This document shows, one piece after another, positions 22,114-30,896 of a stretch of 64,000 bases of DNA. Both the position numbers and the translations under genes were made by a program. Where the stretch lies: NCBI GenBank assembly GCA_963791225.1, contig CAWBRV010000007.1:62001-126000 (forward strand), written 5' to 3'. The notes beneath the pieces are model-generated. The model saw only the letters and a list, made by a program, of their open reading frames with translations, had not been told where the DNA came from and searched no databases. The stretch comes from PALSA-612 sp963791225 (GTDB lineage: Bacteria; Actinomycetota; Thermoleophilia; Gaiellales; Gaiellaceae). How positions within the stretch are numbered: the first letter of the stretch is position 1; every line of letters begins with the position of its first letter.

Positions 22114-23547
22114 TCAGTCGTCGCCGAGCGCGAGGGCAGGCTCGAGTTCGCGCGGTGCGGCGCTCGGGCGGCGCCCCGGAATCAGCAATCCGGTGAGGGC
22201 GCAGACGGCGAGGAAGGCGGTCGCCATCACGAAGGTCTCCACGAAGCCGGTGACGGCGGGGAGGCCGTCGGCGCCGGTGTGGTCGGCGATCAGCGTGGCG
22301 GCGAGTTGGCCGCCGAGGGCACCGCCGATCGTGCGCATGACCGTGTTCATGCCTCCTGCGGCGCCGGTCTGGTACGCGGGAACGGCTTGGACGACGAGGT
22401 TCCCGAGCGCCGCGAACGCGAGCCCGATTCCGATCCCGAGCAAGGCGGCGCTCAGGAGCATGTCGTAGGGGTGGTCGTGAGCCGCGGCGATCAGGCCGAA
22501 GGCGCCGGCCGCGAAGATCGAGCCGACGATCGCGGCGCGTTTCGACCCGAAGCGGGCAGCAATCGGACCGGCGGCCATGCCGACGAGCATCATCGCGATC
22601 GTGGACGGCAGGAGGTAGAGCCCCGAGGCGACGACGGAGGCGCCGAAGCCGAAGCCCGTACTCGTCGGCAGTTGGGCGAACTGCGGGAAGACGATGAACG
22701 CCGAGTACATCCCGGCGCCGAGCAGAAACGCGGTCAGGTTCGCGCTCCAGACGCCGCGGATCCGCATCATCGTCATGTCGATCAGCGGCTCGCTCGACCT
22801 GATCTCGACCAGGATCCACGCGCCGCAGACGGCGAGGCCCCCCAGGATCAGCCCGGTGGTCCTCGTCGAGCCCCAACCCCAGGTCGCCGTCTGGCTGATC
22901 CCGATCAGGACCGTGCTGATCCCGATGGTCATCAGGGCGGCGGCGAGCCAGTTGATGCGGCCCGGGACACGCACGGGCGACTCGGGGATGAACCGCCAGG
23001 TGCAGACCGCCGACACGAGGATCACGCCCAGCGGCACCCAGAACAGCCAGTTCCAGCTCAGGTGCTCGACGATGACGGCGCCGGAGATGATCCCGATTCC
23101 GGCTCCGATGCCGAGGATCGCCGAGATGAGCCCGATGCTCCCGGCCACCCGCTCGGGGGGAAACTCGTCGCGGATGATCCCGAATGCCAGCGGGTAGATA
23201 CCGCCTGCCACGCCCTGGATCACGCGGGCCGCGATGAGCAGCGCCAGCGTGTGCGACACCGCCGCGAGCAGCGTCCCGGCGGCGAGGATCACGAGCGTCC
23301 AGAGCAGGATGTGCTCCTTGCCGTACATGTCCCCGAGGCGCCCGATGATCGCCGTTCCAACTGAGGCGGACAGCAGATACCCGGTCAATAGCCAGGTGAC
23401 GCCCGTCTCGGAAGCGTGCAGGTCGTGCTGGATCGTCGGCAGCGCAGGCACGACCGAGGAGCTGAGGACTGCGTAGGCGAGTCCGGCCACGGACAGCACG
23501 GCCAGCGTGAGCCTCGGATTGCCGCGGACGGCGACGGCCTCGCTCAT
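22114..23547 (-). CDS. MFS drug transporter, 14-TM type
   Basis: 477 residues from the ATG at 23547, which overlaps the MarR stop by four bases. Motifs are VPALPTIQHDLHASETGVTWLLTGYLLSASVGTAIIGRLGDMYGKEH (motif A region) and GIGAGIGIISGAVIVEHLSWNWLFWVPLGV (motif C). It is probably a proton antiporter exporting a toxic compound. Its position behind a MarR gene on the same transcript mirrors the divergent DHA2/MarR pair at 15-17 kb. Confidence 0.9.
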   Translation of the reverse strand: MSEAVAVRGNPRLTLAVLSVAGLAYAVLSSSVVPALPTIQHDLHASETGVTWLLTGYLLSASVGTAIIGRLGDMYGKEHILLWTLVILAAGTLLAAVSHTLALLIAARVIQGVAGGIYPLAFGIIRDEFPPERVAGSIGLISAILGIGAGIGIISGAVIVEHLSWNWLFWVPLGVILVSAVCTWRFIPESPVRVPGRINWLAAALMTIGISTVLIGISQTATWGWGSTRTTGLILGGLAVCGAWILVEIRSSEPLIDMTMMRIRGVWSANLTAFLLGAGMYSAFIVFPQFAQLPTSTGFGFGASVVASGLYLLPSTIAMMLVGMAAGPIAARFGSKRAAIVGSIFAAGAFGLIAAAHDHPYDMLLSAALLGIGIGLAFAALGNLVVQAVPAYQTGAAGGMNTVMRTIGGALGGQLAATLIADHTGADGLPAVTGFVETFVMATAFLAVCALTGLLIPGRRPSAAPRELEPALALGDD

Positions 23548-24020
23548 CGAGTCGCGAGCAACGCCGAGGACAGAGGAGGTCGCTTGCTCCCGGTCGCGCG
23601 CAGTTCGTCGTTGAGGGTCGCGATCAGCCGCTGCACGCTGGCCCGGTCGCTCACGGAGAACCTCCCGAGCGCCTCGGCCAGCGCCGCTTCGACCTCCTTC
23701 CGGCGTCGCTCGACCCACTCCCGGCCCTTCGTGGTCGCGACGTGGAGCACGGCCCGCCGGTCGTCCGGATCGACGCTGCGCTCGACGATGCCGGCCGCGA
23801 CCATCCCGTCGACGGCGCGGCTCACGGTCGGGTCGCTCGCTCCGATCCTCGTGGCCAGCGCGCCCAGACGCAGCGGGCCGGCCGACACGAGCTCGATCAA
23901 GACGACCCGCTGGGTCGAGGTCATCGCCGGGCCGTCGTCCGCGCCGCTCCCCGTGCGAGCCAGCAACGAGAACAGCGCCTCGAGCTCGCCGACGAGCGTC
24001 CGGGCATCGCTTCCTTGCAT
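23544..24020 (-). CDS. MarR-family repressor, first gene of an efflux operon
   Basis: 158 residues. The winged helix includes LGALATRIGASDPTVSRAVDGMVAAGIVERSVDPDDRRAVLHVATTKG. It is co-directional with the MFS gene and overlaps it by four bases, so repressor and pump are made together and the repressor probably controls its own operon. Confidence 0.88.
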   Translation of the reverse strand: MQGSDARTLVGELEALFSLLARTGSGADDGPAMTSTQRVVLIELVSAGPLRLGALATRIGASDPTVSRAVDGMVAAGIVERSVDPDDRRAVLHVATTKGREWVERRRKEVEAALAEALGRFSVSDRASVQRLIATLNDELRATGSKRPPLSSALLATR

Positions 24021-24062
24021 CGCGCAAAGATTACACGAGGCAAGAAACGCTGCGCGGGCAGC

Positions 24063-25079
24063 TCAGATCAGGCCGACGCGAGTCGCGTGCGCCGTCGCTG
24101 CGGCGCGGGACGACTGCGCGAGCTTGCGCAGGATGTTCGCCACGTGCCGGTGCACCGTGTGCTCGCTGAGGACGAGCGAGCTCGCGATCTCGCGGTTCGA
24201 GAGGCCGGACGCGACGAGGCGCAGCACCTCGGTCTCGCGCGCGGTGAGCGGCGAGTCGCCGTCGACGGGAGCCGGCCCCGTCTCCTCGAGGAAGCCGGCG
24301 AGCGCGCGGTTGAGCTCGCGCTGGTCGTCGAGCCACGGGAAGTGGGCGTCCCCGCTCAGCGGCACGAAGCGCGCGTTCGGGAGCAGCGCGGCCAGTTCGC
24401 GGCCGTGCGCGATCGGGACGGCCCGGTCACCCCGGCGGTGCAGGACGAGCGAGGGCGTCGTCACCTCCGTCAGGAGCTCGCGCTGGTTCGCGGTCAGGTC
24501 GAGCTCGAGGAACGCGGCCGCCACGTCGGCCTTGGCCGCGCGGCGCTTGTGGGCGCTGAGCGCGGCGATCTCGTCGCCGCTCGCGTGCGGAGCGAAGAGG
24601 CCGGCGAGCATCTGTGACGCGAGCAGCCAGTTCGTCCGGACGAAGTCGATCAGCGAGTCGCGGGTCGCGTCGGGGATGTCGTCGCGCGCCGCATAGCCGC
24701 CGAAGTAGACGATCTTGCGAATCCGCTCGGGGTGATCCCGCGCGAACCGCGAGGTGGCGAGACCGGCGCACGAGCACGCGAAGACGATCGGCGGCTCGTC
24801 GCCGCACTCGTCGAGGACGGCGCCGAGCGCTCGGGCCTCAGACCCGATCGACGGCGGCGGGGCGTCGCGGTCCGAGAGCCCGACGCCGATGCGGTCGTAC
24901 CGAACGACGCGGTGCGTACGCGCGAGCGCCTCGAAGAAACGGCGCACCTCCGGCAGCTCCCACTCGTCCTCCAGATGCGTGATCCAGCGCGCGCCGAAGA
25001 CGAGCAGCGGGCCCTCGCCGACGGTCGCGTACGCGAGCCGCCGCCCGTCGAGCTCGCAGAAGCGGATCTCCTGCTCCAT
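24063..25079 (-). CDS. Alpha/beta hydrolase fused to a LuxR-type DNA-binding domain
   Basis: 338 residues from the ATG at 25079 (a GTG at 25088 is possible). Residues 1-265 form an alpha/beta hydrolase with oxyanion region VFGARWITHLEDEW, nucleophile elbow FACSCAGLATS (serine between two cysteines), acid HRRGDRAVP and histidine GDAHFPWL. Residues about 275-338 are a LuxR/GerE helix-turn-helix (LTARETEVLRLVASGLSNREIASSLVLSEHTVHRHVANILRKL). The hydrolase part may act as a ligand sensor. A perfect palindrome lies just upstream, a candidate autoregulatory site. Confidence 0.88.
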   Translation of the reverse strand: MEQEIRFCELDGRRLAYATVGEGPLLVFGARWITHLEDEWELPEVRRFFEALARTHRVVRYDRIGVGLSDRDAPPPSIGSEARALGAVLDECGDEPPIVFACSCAGLATSRFARDHPERIRKIVYFGGYAARDDIPDATRDSLIDFVRTNWLLASQMLAGLFAPHASGDEIAALSAHKRRAAKADVAAAFLELDLTANQRELLTEVTTPSLVLHRRGDRAVPIAHGRELAALLPNARFVPLSGDAHFPWLDDQRELNRALAGFLEETGPAPVDGDSPLTARETEVLRLVASGLSNREIASSLVLSEHTVHRHVANILRKLAQSSRAAATAHATRVGLI

Positions 25080-25113
25080 CACCCGCACCGTAGCCGCATG
25101 ACCCGAACGCTAG

Positions 25114-25131
25114 ATGGCCCGATCGGGCCAT
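25114..25131. promoter_or_regulatory. Perfect 18-base palindrome between hydrolase-LuxR and GNAT genes
   Basis: ATGGCCCGATCGGGCCAT reads identically on both strands, with a further half-site (ATGGCCCG) starting about 27 bases to the right. It is located 35 bases upstream of the LuxR-fusion start codon. It is a plausible operator for that regulator. Confidence 0.6.
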
Positions 25132-25168
25132 GTCAAGAAGATGGCCCGCGACGGGGAAGCGGTGGAGC

Positions 25169-25672
25169 ATGGCCGGCGTTGACCATGGTGTCGTGCATTC
25201 GCGTTCCGTGAACGGCGTCACAATCCGGCCGCTTCGTAGCGGCGACACCGCGACCGTGTGCGCGCTCTTCGGCCGGCTGGGCGACGAGTCGCGGCGCAGG
25301 CGCTTCGGAGGGGCCAAGCCGCGCCTGTCGGACGACGAGCTCACGCAGTTGGCCCGCGTCGACTCGAAGCACCACGTCCTGGTGGCCTACGTTCCCGGCG
25401 ACGGCAGGCCGGCCGGGATCGCGCGCCTCGTCCGACAGGGGCGGGTCGCAGAGGTCGCCTTTGCGGTAGCCGACGAGCATCAGGGACGCGGGATCGGATC
25501 CGCGCTCGCGCAGGTGCTCGCGGAGGACGCCCGGGCGGCCGGCATCGTCGAACTCCACGCCACGGTCACGGGTAACAGCAGGCGGGTGGCGTCGCTTCTC
25601 GCCCGCTCGGGGACGACGCTGCGTGCGACGTGGCTCGGCGGCGAGCGCGCCCTCGTCGCCGCACTCGACTAG
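25169..25672 (+). CDS. GNAT-family N-acetyltransferase
   Basis: About 167 residues; the start is uncertain (ATG at 25130 or 25169, or a GTG further in), because no site has a good ribosome-binding sequence. The GNAT core is clear: VTIRPLRSGDTATVCALF at the N-terminus, then VAEVAFAVADEHQGRGIGSALAQVLAEDAR with the acetyl-CoA loop Q-G-R-G-I-G. It would acetylate an amine of unknown nature. It is divergent from the hydrolase-LuxR gene across the 18-base palindrome. Confidence 0.82.
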   Translation: MAGVDHGVVHSRSVNGVTIRPLRSGDTATVCALFGRLGDESRRRRFGGAKPRLSDDELTQLARVDSKHHVLVAYVPGDGRPAGIARLVRQGRVAEVAFAVADEHQGRGIGSALAQVLAEDARAAGIVELHATVTGNSRRVASLLARSGTTLRATWLGGERALVAALD

Positions 25673-25694
25673 CCCCACCGACTACGCTGCGCCG

Positions 25695-26123
25695 ATGGAC
25701 GGCGACCACTCGATCGTCCGTGCCGACGACGTCGACGACTTCTACGCCGGCACCGACGTGCCCGGCGAGTTCCGCCCGCTCACCGATGCTCTCGGCAGCG
25801 AGGAGCTCGCCGTGACGCTGATCCGCGTGCCGCCGCACTCGGACTTCGAACAGGGAACGGGTCACACTCACGACGAGATCGAAGAGATCTACCTGATCAC
25901 GCGCGGGACGCTGACCATGCGCTTCGGCGACGAGGTGGCGGCCGTCGAGGCCGGCTCGGTCGTGAGGGTCCCGCCGGAGACGCGTAGGTCACACCGCAAC
26001 GAAGGCGACGAGCCGGTCGAGATGTGGGCCGTGTCGCGCCGGAACGACACGGACCGCGGGAACAAGATCGACGAGTTCTGGGAAGCGTCACCCGAGGCGC
26101 AGCAGCACCGCGATCCGGGCTAG
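25695..26123 (+). CDS. Cupin-domain protein
   Basis: 142 residues from the ATG at 25695. The cupin barrel contains TGHTHDEIEEIYLITRGTLTMRFGDEVAAVEAGSVVRVPPETRRSHRNEGDEPVEM, with H-x-H and E as likely metal ligands. There is a 22-base gap after the GNAT stop, so the two are probably co-transcribed. Reaction unknown. Confidence 0.78.
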   Translation: MDGDHSIVRADDVDDFYAGTDVPGEFRPLTDALGSEELAVTLIRVPPHSDFEQGTGHTHDEIEEIYLITRGTLTMRFGDEVAAVEAGSVVRVPPETRRSHRNEGDEPVEMWAVSRRNDTDRGNKIDEFWEASPEAQQHRDPG

Positions 26124-26208
26124 CCCGCCGCCCCATCTCGGCGGAGAGGGCTTTCGCTAGGTTCCAGTCGACGTCGCCGGGCGGTGACGACGGACGAAAG
26201 GAGCCCTC

Positions 26209-27048
26209 ATGGGGATCACCGAGCACGAGACCGAGCAGGTCGACCGCGCGAACGCGTCCGGGCTCACACCCGTCGCGTTCGTCCACGGGCTGTGGCTCCT
26301 GCCGAGTAGCTGGGACCGCTGGGTGGAGCTGTTCGAGGAGGCCGGCTACACGACGCTCACGCCGGGCTGGCCGGACGACCCACAGACGGTCGAGGAGGCG
26401 AAGGCGCACCCGGAGGTGTTCGCAGGCAAGAGCGTCGGCGACGTCGCCGATCACATCCAAGGCGTCCTGCGCAAGCTCGACAGGAAGCCGGCGGTGATCG
26501 GCCATTCGTTCGGTGGCCTACTCACCGAGGTCCTGGCCGGGCGCGGACGCGCCAAGGTGTCGGTCGCGATCAGCCCGGCGCCCTTCCGGGGCGTCCTGCC
26601 GCTCCCGATCTCGGCACTCCGCTCGGCGGGCCCGGTGCTCAAGAACCCGAAGAACCGCCACCGCGCGATCCCGCTCACTTTCGAGCAGTTCCGCTACGGC
26701 TTCGCGAACGCGGTCGACGAGGACGAGGCCAAGAAGCTGTACGAGACCTACTCCGTGCCGGGCTCGGGCGAGCCGATCTTCCAGGCCGCGAACGCGAACC
26801 TCAATCCCTGGACGGAGGCGAAGGTCAATACGAAGAACCCGAAGCGCGGCCCGATGCTGATCATCTCCGGCGAGAAGGACCACACCGTGCCGCCGGCGAT
26901 CGCAAAGGCGTCCTACAAGAAAGAGCGGAAGAACGATGCCGTCACGGAGTTCCTGACGCTGCCCGGCCGGGGGCACGCGCTGACGATCGACAGCGGATGG
27001 CGCGACGTCGCCGACAAGGCGCTCGAGTTCGTCCGTCGCTTCACCTAG
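26209..27048 (+). CDS. Alpha/beta hydrolase
   Basis: 279 residues, with AAAGGAGC before the ATG. The catalytic triad is readable: nucleophile in VIGHSFGGLL, acid in IISGEKDHTVP, histidine in PGRGHALT. The oxyanion loop is FVHGLWLLPSSWDRW. It is similar to soil-bacterial serine hydrolases acting on esters or small amides; substrate unknown. A DksA-like gene converges on it. Confidence 0.88.
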   Translation: MGITEHETEQVDRANASGLTPVAFVHGLWLLPSSWDRWVELFEEAGYTTLTPGWPDDPQTVEEAKAHPEVFAGKSVGDVADHIQGVLRKLDRKPAVIGHSFGGLLTEVLAGRGRAKVSVAISPAPFRGVLPLPISALRSAGPVLKNPKNRHRAIPLTFEQFRYGFANAVDEDEAKKLYETYSVPGSGEPIFQAANANLNPWTEAKVNTKNPKRGPMLIISGEKDHTVPPAIAKASYKKERKNDAVTEFLTLPGRGHALTIDSGWRDVADKALEFVRRFT

Positions 27049-27061
27049 CGGCGCGAGCTGC

Positions 27062-27391
27062 CTAGCCTCGTGCGCGCTCCTCGTCGGCCGTCAGCTCGGC
27101 CGTCGGGAGTGCCTCGAGACGCTCGTCCGGGATCGGCTGTCCGCTGTCCACCGACAGGCCGTACGTGCCGGCGGCGAGGCGGGCCTCGGCGCGCTCGACG
27201 GCGGCGAGCTGCTCGCGGAGATCGTCGGCGAGAGCGTCGTCGAGTTCGTCCTGGTACAGCTCGGTCGCCTGGTCTCCGGGGTCCGACTCGGACTCGCCCT
27301 CTGCGTTCTCGTCGCGCGCGTGACTCGCGAGCGCGTGCTCGATGCGCTTGCGCTCGGCCGCCAGCAACTCGCGTGCCCGTTCGGGGTCCAC
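27062..27391 (-). CDS. DksA/TraR-like protein without zinc cysteines
   Basis: 109 residues. It has a coiled coil (RARELLAAERKRIEHAL ... LADDLREQLAAVERAEARL) followed by the family tail AAGTYGLSVDSGQPIPDERLEALPTAEL. Where DksA proteins have C4 zinc ligands, serines and other residues stand (GLSVDSG), so no cysteine is present at all. It could still enter the RNA polymerase secondary channel; the acidic coiled-coil tip is rich in Asp and Glu. Similar cysteine-less versions occur in actinobacteria, to my knowledge. Confidence 0.78.
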   Translation of the reverse strand: MDPERARELLAAERKRIEHALASHARDENAEGESESDPGDQATELYQDELDDALADDLREQLAAVERAEARLAAGTYGLSVDSGQPIPDERLEALPTAELTADEERARG

Positions 27392-27553
27392 GCGGGCACG
27401 TTACCGCGCGCGCGGAAGCTAAGCCGGCCCGATGAGTCGCCTGCGCCCGAAAATTGCTCGACGCGGGCTCGCCGGAGGACCTCGCGCACCGGTGTCTGAC
27501 CTCGGTCGCGGTTAGTCTCTCGGAACCGTCAGGAGGGACGCGGAGATCGTGCG

Positions 27554-29653
27554 TTGAACCCGGGAAGAGGCCTTGTCGGCGGGACGGGCCGGCCGGTTCC
27601 GGCCCGGGCACGCCGCGACGACCTCCAGGGCATGCGCGCGGTCGCCGTCCTGCTCGTCGTGCTCAACCATGCCGGGGTGCCGTTCCTCCGGGGCGGCTAC
27701 GTGGGCGTCGACGTCTTCTTCGTCCTCTCGGGGTTCCTGATCACCGGATTGCTTCTCGCCGGGACCGGCGAGCACGGGCGCATCTCGCTGCCCGACTTCT
27801 ATGCGCGCCGGGCGCTCCGGATCCTGCCCGCGGCCGCGCTGACGCTCGTCGTCACGGACGTCGTCGCCCACCAGCTCCTCAACTTCGTGCGGGCGCGCGA
27901 CGCCGTGTCGGACAGCATCTGGGCGTCCGTCTTCGCCGCCAACGTCCACTTCGCGAACACCGCCGGCAGCTACTTCGCGCAGGGGCAGCCGCCGTCGCCC
28001 GTGCAGCACTTCTGGACGCTCGCCGTCGAGGAGCAGTTCTACCTCGTCTGGCCGCTGGTCCTGACCGCCGCCGTCGCGGGCACGCAGCTCGCGCGGCGCC
28101 GCGAGCGCCGGGCCCTCGCCGTGATCGCCGTCGCCGGCCTCGCGTCGCTCGCCTGGTCGATCCACTCGACGCCGACATCCCCGAGCACCGCCTACTTCTC
28201 GACGCTGACGAGGGTGTGGGAGCTCTCGCTCGGAGCCGCCCTCGCGATCGCGGCGCCGCACGTGATCCGGCTTCCCGGCCGCGCGCTGGCCGCCTCGGGC
28301 TGGCTCGGTCTCGCCTGCATCTCGCTCGCCGCCGTGGGCTTCTCGGCGGGCACCGCGTATCCGGGCTACGCCGCGCTCCTCCCGACGATCGGCGCGGCGC
28401 TCGTGATCGCCGCCGGAATCCGCCGGCAGGAGTCGCGCGGGGCCGCAGGCCGGGCGCTCTCGATCGCGCCGCTCCGCTACGTCGGCGACCGCTCCTACGC
28501 GCTCTACCTGTGGCACTGGCCGGTGCTCGTGATCGCGGCCGACTATGCTGGTCACGATCTTTCGACGGGTGTGAGGCTTGGTCTGCTCTGCGGCGCCTTC
28601 ATCCTCTCGGCCATCAGCTATGCGACCTTCGAGAACCCGATCAGGCACATGAGGTGGCGTCCCCCGAGAGGGCTGTTGCTCTGGCCGGCGTCGGGAGTCG
28701 CCGTGCTCGCGCTCGCGGTGCCGATCCTCCTCTCGGTCGACCGGACGGCGGCCCGGGTCGAAGCCGCCTCCGCCGCGGTCCGGCCGGCGATGCTGAAGGA
28801 TCCGGCGGCGCCCCAGGTCGTGGCGCTGACGACGACCGCCCCGCTGCCGGCCGTGGTCGCTGCGGTCTCGGCGGCGAGCCGAGGAGCGCCGCTGCCCTCG
28901 CCGCTCACGCCTGCCGTCGACAGCCTCCGTGGGGACTTCTACACCTTCCCTGAGGGCTGCTCTCCCGGGCGCGGCCAGACGTCGAGCAACGTCTGCCGGC
29001 TCGGTGACACGACTGCGGCGAAGACGATCGCTGTCTTCGGCGACTCGCACGCGCAGATGTGGATGCCCGCCGTTCTGAGCATGGCCGTCCGCGACAGCTG
29101 GGTCGTCGTTCCGTTCGTGAAGGACGGCTGCATCGCCCGCACGTGGGGCGCGTCGGGCGACTGCGGCACCTGGTACCGCTGGGCGACGGGACGCGTCGCG
29201 TCGCTGCACCCGGACGTGACGCTGATCATCGGCAGCTGGGCGGGGACAGGCGCTCCCGGCCGCGCCGTCGCGCCGATCGGAGCGCTGAGCGTCGCGATGC
29301 GGAAGGTCTCGGCGAGCGTGATCGTCGTCGGCGACGCGCCGAACCAGACCCGCGATCCGGTCGACTGCCTGCTCGCCGCCGGCTCGACGATGGCGACGTG
29401 CACGGCCAGGGCAAGGACCGTCCAACTCGCGACGAGCAGCGCGATCTCCTCCGCCGCCCGCGCGCACCGCGTCGGCTACATGGACACGCTCGGCTGGTTC
29501 TGCGCGCGGCCTTCCGGGTCGACCGACCAGCTCTGCCCGCTCGTCGTCAACACCACGATCACGGCCGTCGACCGCGGTCACATCTCGCAGACGTACGCAC
29601 TCGAGCTCGCGGCGTCCTTCAGGGCGTCGTTCCGGCGGCAGCTCTTTCGCTAG
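27554..29653 (+). CDS. OafA/YrhL-type acyltransferase with SGNH domain
   Basis: 699 residues from a TTG start. The membrane acyltransferase-3 domain (about 25-390) shows RAVAVLLVVLNHAGVPFLRGGYVGVDVFFVLSGFLIT with the catalytic His, and FYARRALRILP. After a hinge, an extracytoplasmic SGNH esterase-like domain follows (IAVFGDSHAQMW, about residue 495, then GSWAGTG). Proteins of this build O-acetylate cell-wall or exopolysaccharide sugars on the outer face. The UBP zinc-finger gene begins about ten bases after the stop. Confidence 0.9.
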   Translation: MNPGRGLVGGTGRPVPARARRDDLQGMRAVAVLLVVLNHAGVPFLRGGYVGVDVFFVLSGFLITGLLLAGTGEHGRISLPDFYARRALRILPAAALTLVVTDVVAHQLLNFVRARDAVSDSIWASVFAANVHFANTAGSYFAQGQPPSPVQHFWTLAVEEQFYLVWPLVLTAAVAGTQLARRRERRALAVIAVAGLASLAWSIHSTPTSPSTAYFSTLTRVWELSLGAALAIAAPHVIRLPGRALAASGWLGLACISLAAVGFSAGTAYPGYAALLPTIGAALVIAAGIRRQESRGAAGRALSIAPLRYVGDRSYALYLWHWPVLVIAADYAGHDLSTGVRLGLLCGAFILSAISYATFENPIRHMRWRPPRGLLLWPASGVAVLALAVPILLSVDRTAARVEAASAAVRPAMLKDPAAPQVVALTTTAPLPAVVAAVSAASRGAPLPSPLTPAVDSLRGDFYTFPEGCSPGRGQTSSNVCRLGDTTAAKTIAVFGDSHAQMWMPAVLSMAVRDSWVVVPFVKDGCIARTWGASGDCGTWYRWATGRVASLHPDVTLIIGSWAGTGAPGRAVAPIGALSVAMRKVSASVIVVGDAPNQTRDPVDCLLAAGSTMATCTARARTVQLATSSAISSAARAHRVGYMDTLGWFCARPSGSTDQLCPLVVNTTITAVDRGHISQTYALELAASFRASFRRQLFR

Positions 29654-29663
29654 CCTGCTTGCT

Positions 29664-29951
29664 CTGAGCGCCCCGATCTGCAGCCACCTCGACCGGATCG
29701 CGGTCGTCGAGCTACCCGAGTCGATCGCGGGCTGCGAAGAGTGCCTGAAGACCGGAGACCGCTGGCTGCACCTCCGCATGTGCCAGACCTGCGGGAAGAT
29801 CGGCTGCTGCGACTCGTCGCCGAATCGCCACGCGAGCCGGCATGCGCGCGAGGACGAACACCCGATCGCGCGTTCGGCAGAGCCCGGCGAGGAGTGGAGC
29901 TGGTGCTACGTCGACGAGGTCGCGTTCGTCGTCGGGCCTGAAGGCTCGTGA
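29664..29951 (+). CDS. UBP-type zinc-finger protein with no canonical start codon
   Basis: 95 residues if translation begins at the CTG at 29664; no ATG, GTG or TTG exists in frame before the core of the domain. Zinc ligands are abundant: ICSHLDRI, GCEECLKTGDRWLHLRMCQTCGKIGCCDSS, NRHASRHAREDEHP, and the tail EEWSWCYVDEVAFVV. This is the ubiquitin-hydrolase-like zinc finger found alone in many bacteria, with no proven role. The TGA stop overlaps the GTG of the next gene, which supports real translation. A start-codon error or CTG initiation are both possible. Confidence 0.82.
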   Translation: MSAPICSHLDRIAVVELPESIAGCEECLKTGDRWLHLRMCQTCGKIGCCDSSPNRHASRHAREDEHPIARSAEPGEEWSWCYVDEVAFVVGPEGS

Positions 29952-30862
29952 GCCTCCCCGAGCTTCCGCTCGCCGAGTGGGAGGCGACGAAGGACACGCT
30001 CCATCTCTGGGCACAGATCGTCGGCAAGATCCGCCTGGCCTCGACCGCGCCGCGCAACCACTGGTGGCACGTGCCGCTGTACGTCGATGTGCGCGGACTG
30101 ACCACGCGCCGCATGCACGGCGGCGACGGTGTCAGCTTCGAGATCGATTTCGACTTCGTCGACCACCGGCTCGTCGTGAGGACGAATCGAGGCGAGGTCG
30201 CGTCGTTCCCGCTCGTCGACGGCCTCTCCGTCTCCGAGTTCGACCGGCAACTGCACGCAACGCTGGCCGGGCTCGGGATCGACGTCGCGATCCGCGAGAT
30301 CCCGTTCGGAGTGCCGATGACGACGCCGTTTCCCGACGACACCGAACACGCCTCCTACGACCCGGACGCGGTCGAGCGCTTCTGGCGCATCCTCGACTGG
30401 ACGGACGGCGTGTTCGAGGAGTTCGCCGGCTGGTACTGCGGCAAGACGAGCCCGGTGCACCTGTTCTGGCACTCGTTCGACCTTGCGGTCACCCGCTTCG
30501 GCGGCAAGCGCGCGCCGCCGATCCCGGACGTGGACGCAGTCACGCGGGAGGCGTACTCGCACGAGGTCGTCTCGTTCGGATTCTGGGCCGGGGACGCGAA
30601 TCTCCGCGAGCCGTCGTACTACTCGTACACGGCGCCCGAGCCGCCGGGTCTCCGCGAGCGTCCGCTCCAGCCGGACGGTGCCGCCTGGATCGAGCAGGGA
30701 GCAGGCTCGATGGCGCTCCTGCCCTACGAGGCCGTGCGGACGTCGCCCGACCCGCGCGCCGCGCTGCTCGTGTTCCTCGAGAGCACGTACGACGCGGGCG
30801 CCGACGCCGCGGGCTGGGACCGCGCGGAGCTCGAGTCGTCGTGGTGCCCCGACCCCGCGTGA
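29948..30862 (+). CDS. DUF5996-family protein
   Basis: 304 residues from the GTG overlapping the zinc-finger stop. Typical family segments are LPLAEWEATKDTLHLWAQIVGKIRL, HWWHVPLYVDVRGLTTRRM, SPVHLFWHSFDLAVTRFGGKRAPP and HEVVSFGFWAGD. No catalytic role is established and no membrane segment is present. Coupling to a UBP zinc finger suggests a joint function. Confidence 0.85.
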   Translation: MSLPELPLAEWEATKDTLHLWAQIVGKIRLASTAPRNHWWHVPLYVDVRGLTTRRMHGGDGVSFEIDFDFVDHRLVVRTNRGEVASFPLVDGLSVSEFDRQLHATLAGLGIDVAIREIPFGVPMTTPFPDDTEHASYDPDAVERFWRILDWTDGVFEEFAGWYCGKTSPVHLFWHSFDLAVTRFGGKRAPPIPDVDAVTREAYSHEVVSFGFWAGDANLREPSYYSYTAPEPPGLRERPLQPDGAAWIEQGAGSMALLPYEAVRTSPDPRAALLVFLESTYDAGADAAGWDRAELESSWCPDPA

Positions 30863-30896
30863 GGGTCCCCGCACCGGTCTCGGCCCGACCCGGTCG

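Noticed and set aside
27512..29779. Very long antisense frame opposite the OafA-type gene (755 codons)
   Set aside because: Composition-driven shadow; the plus-strand protein has clear domains over the same interval.
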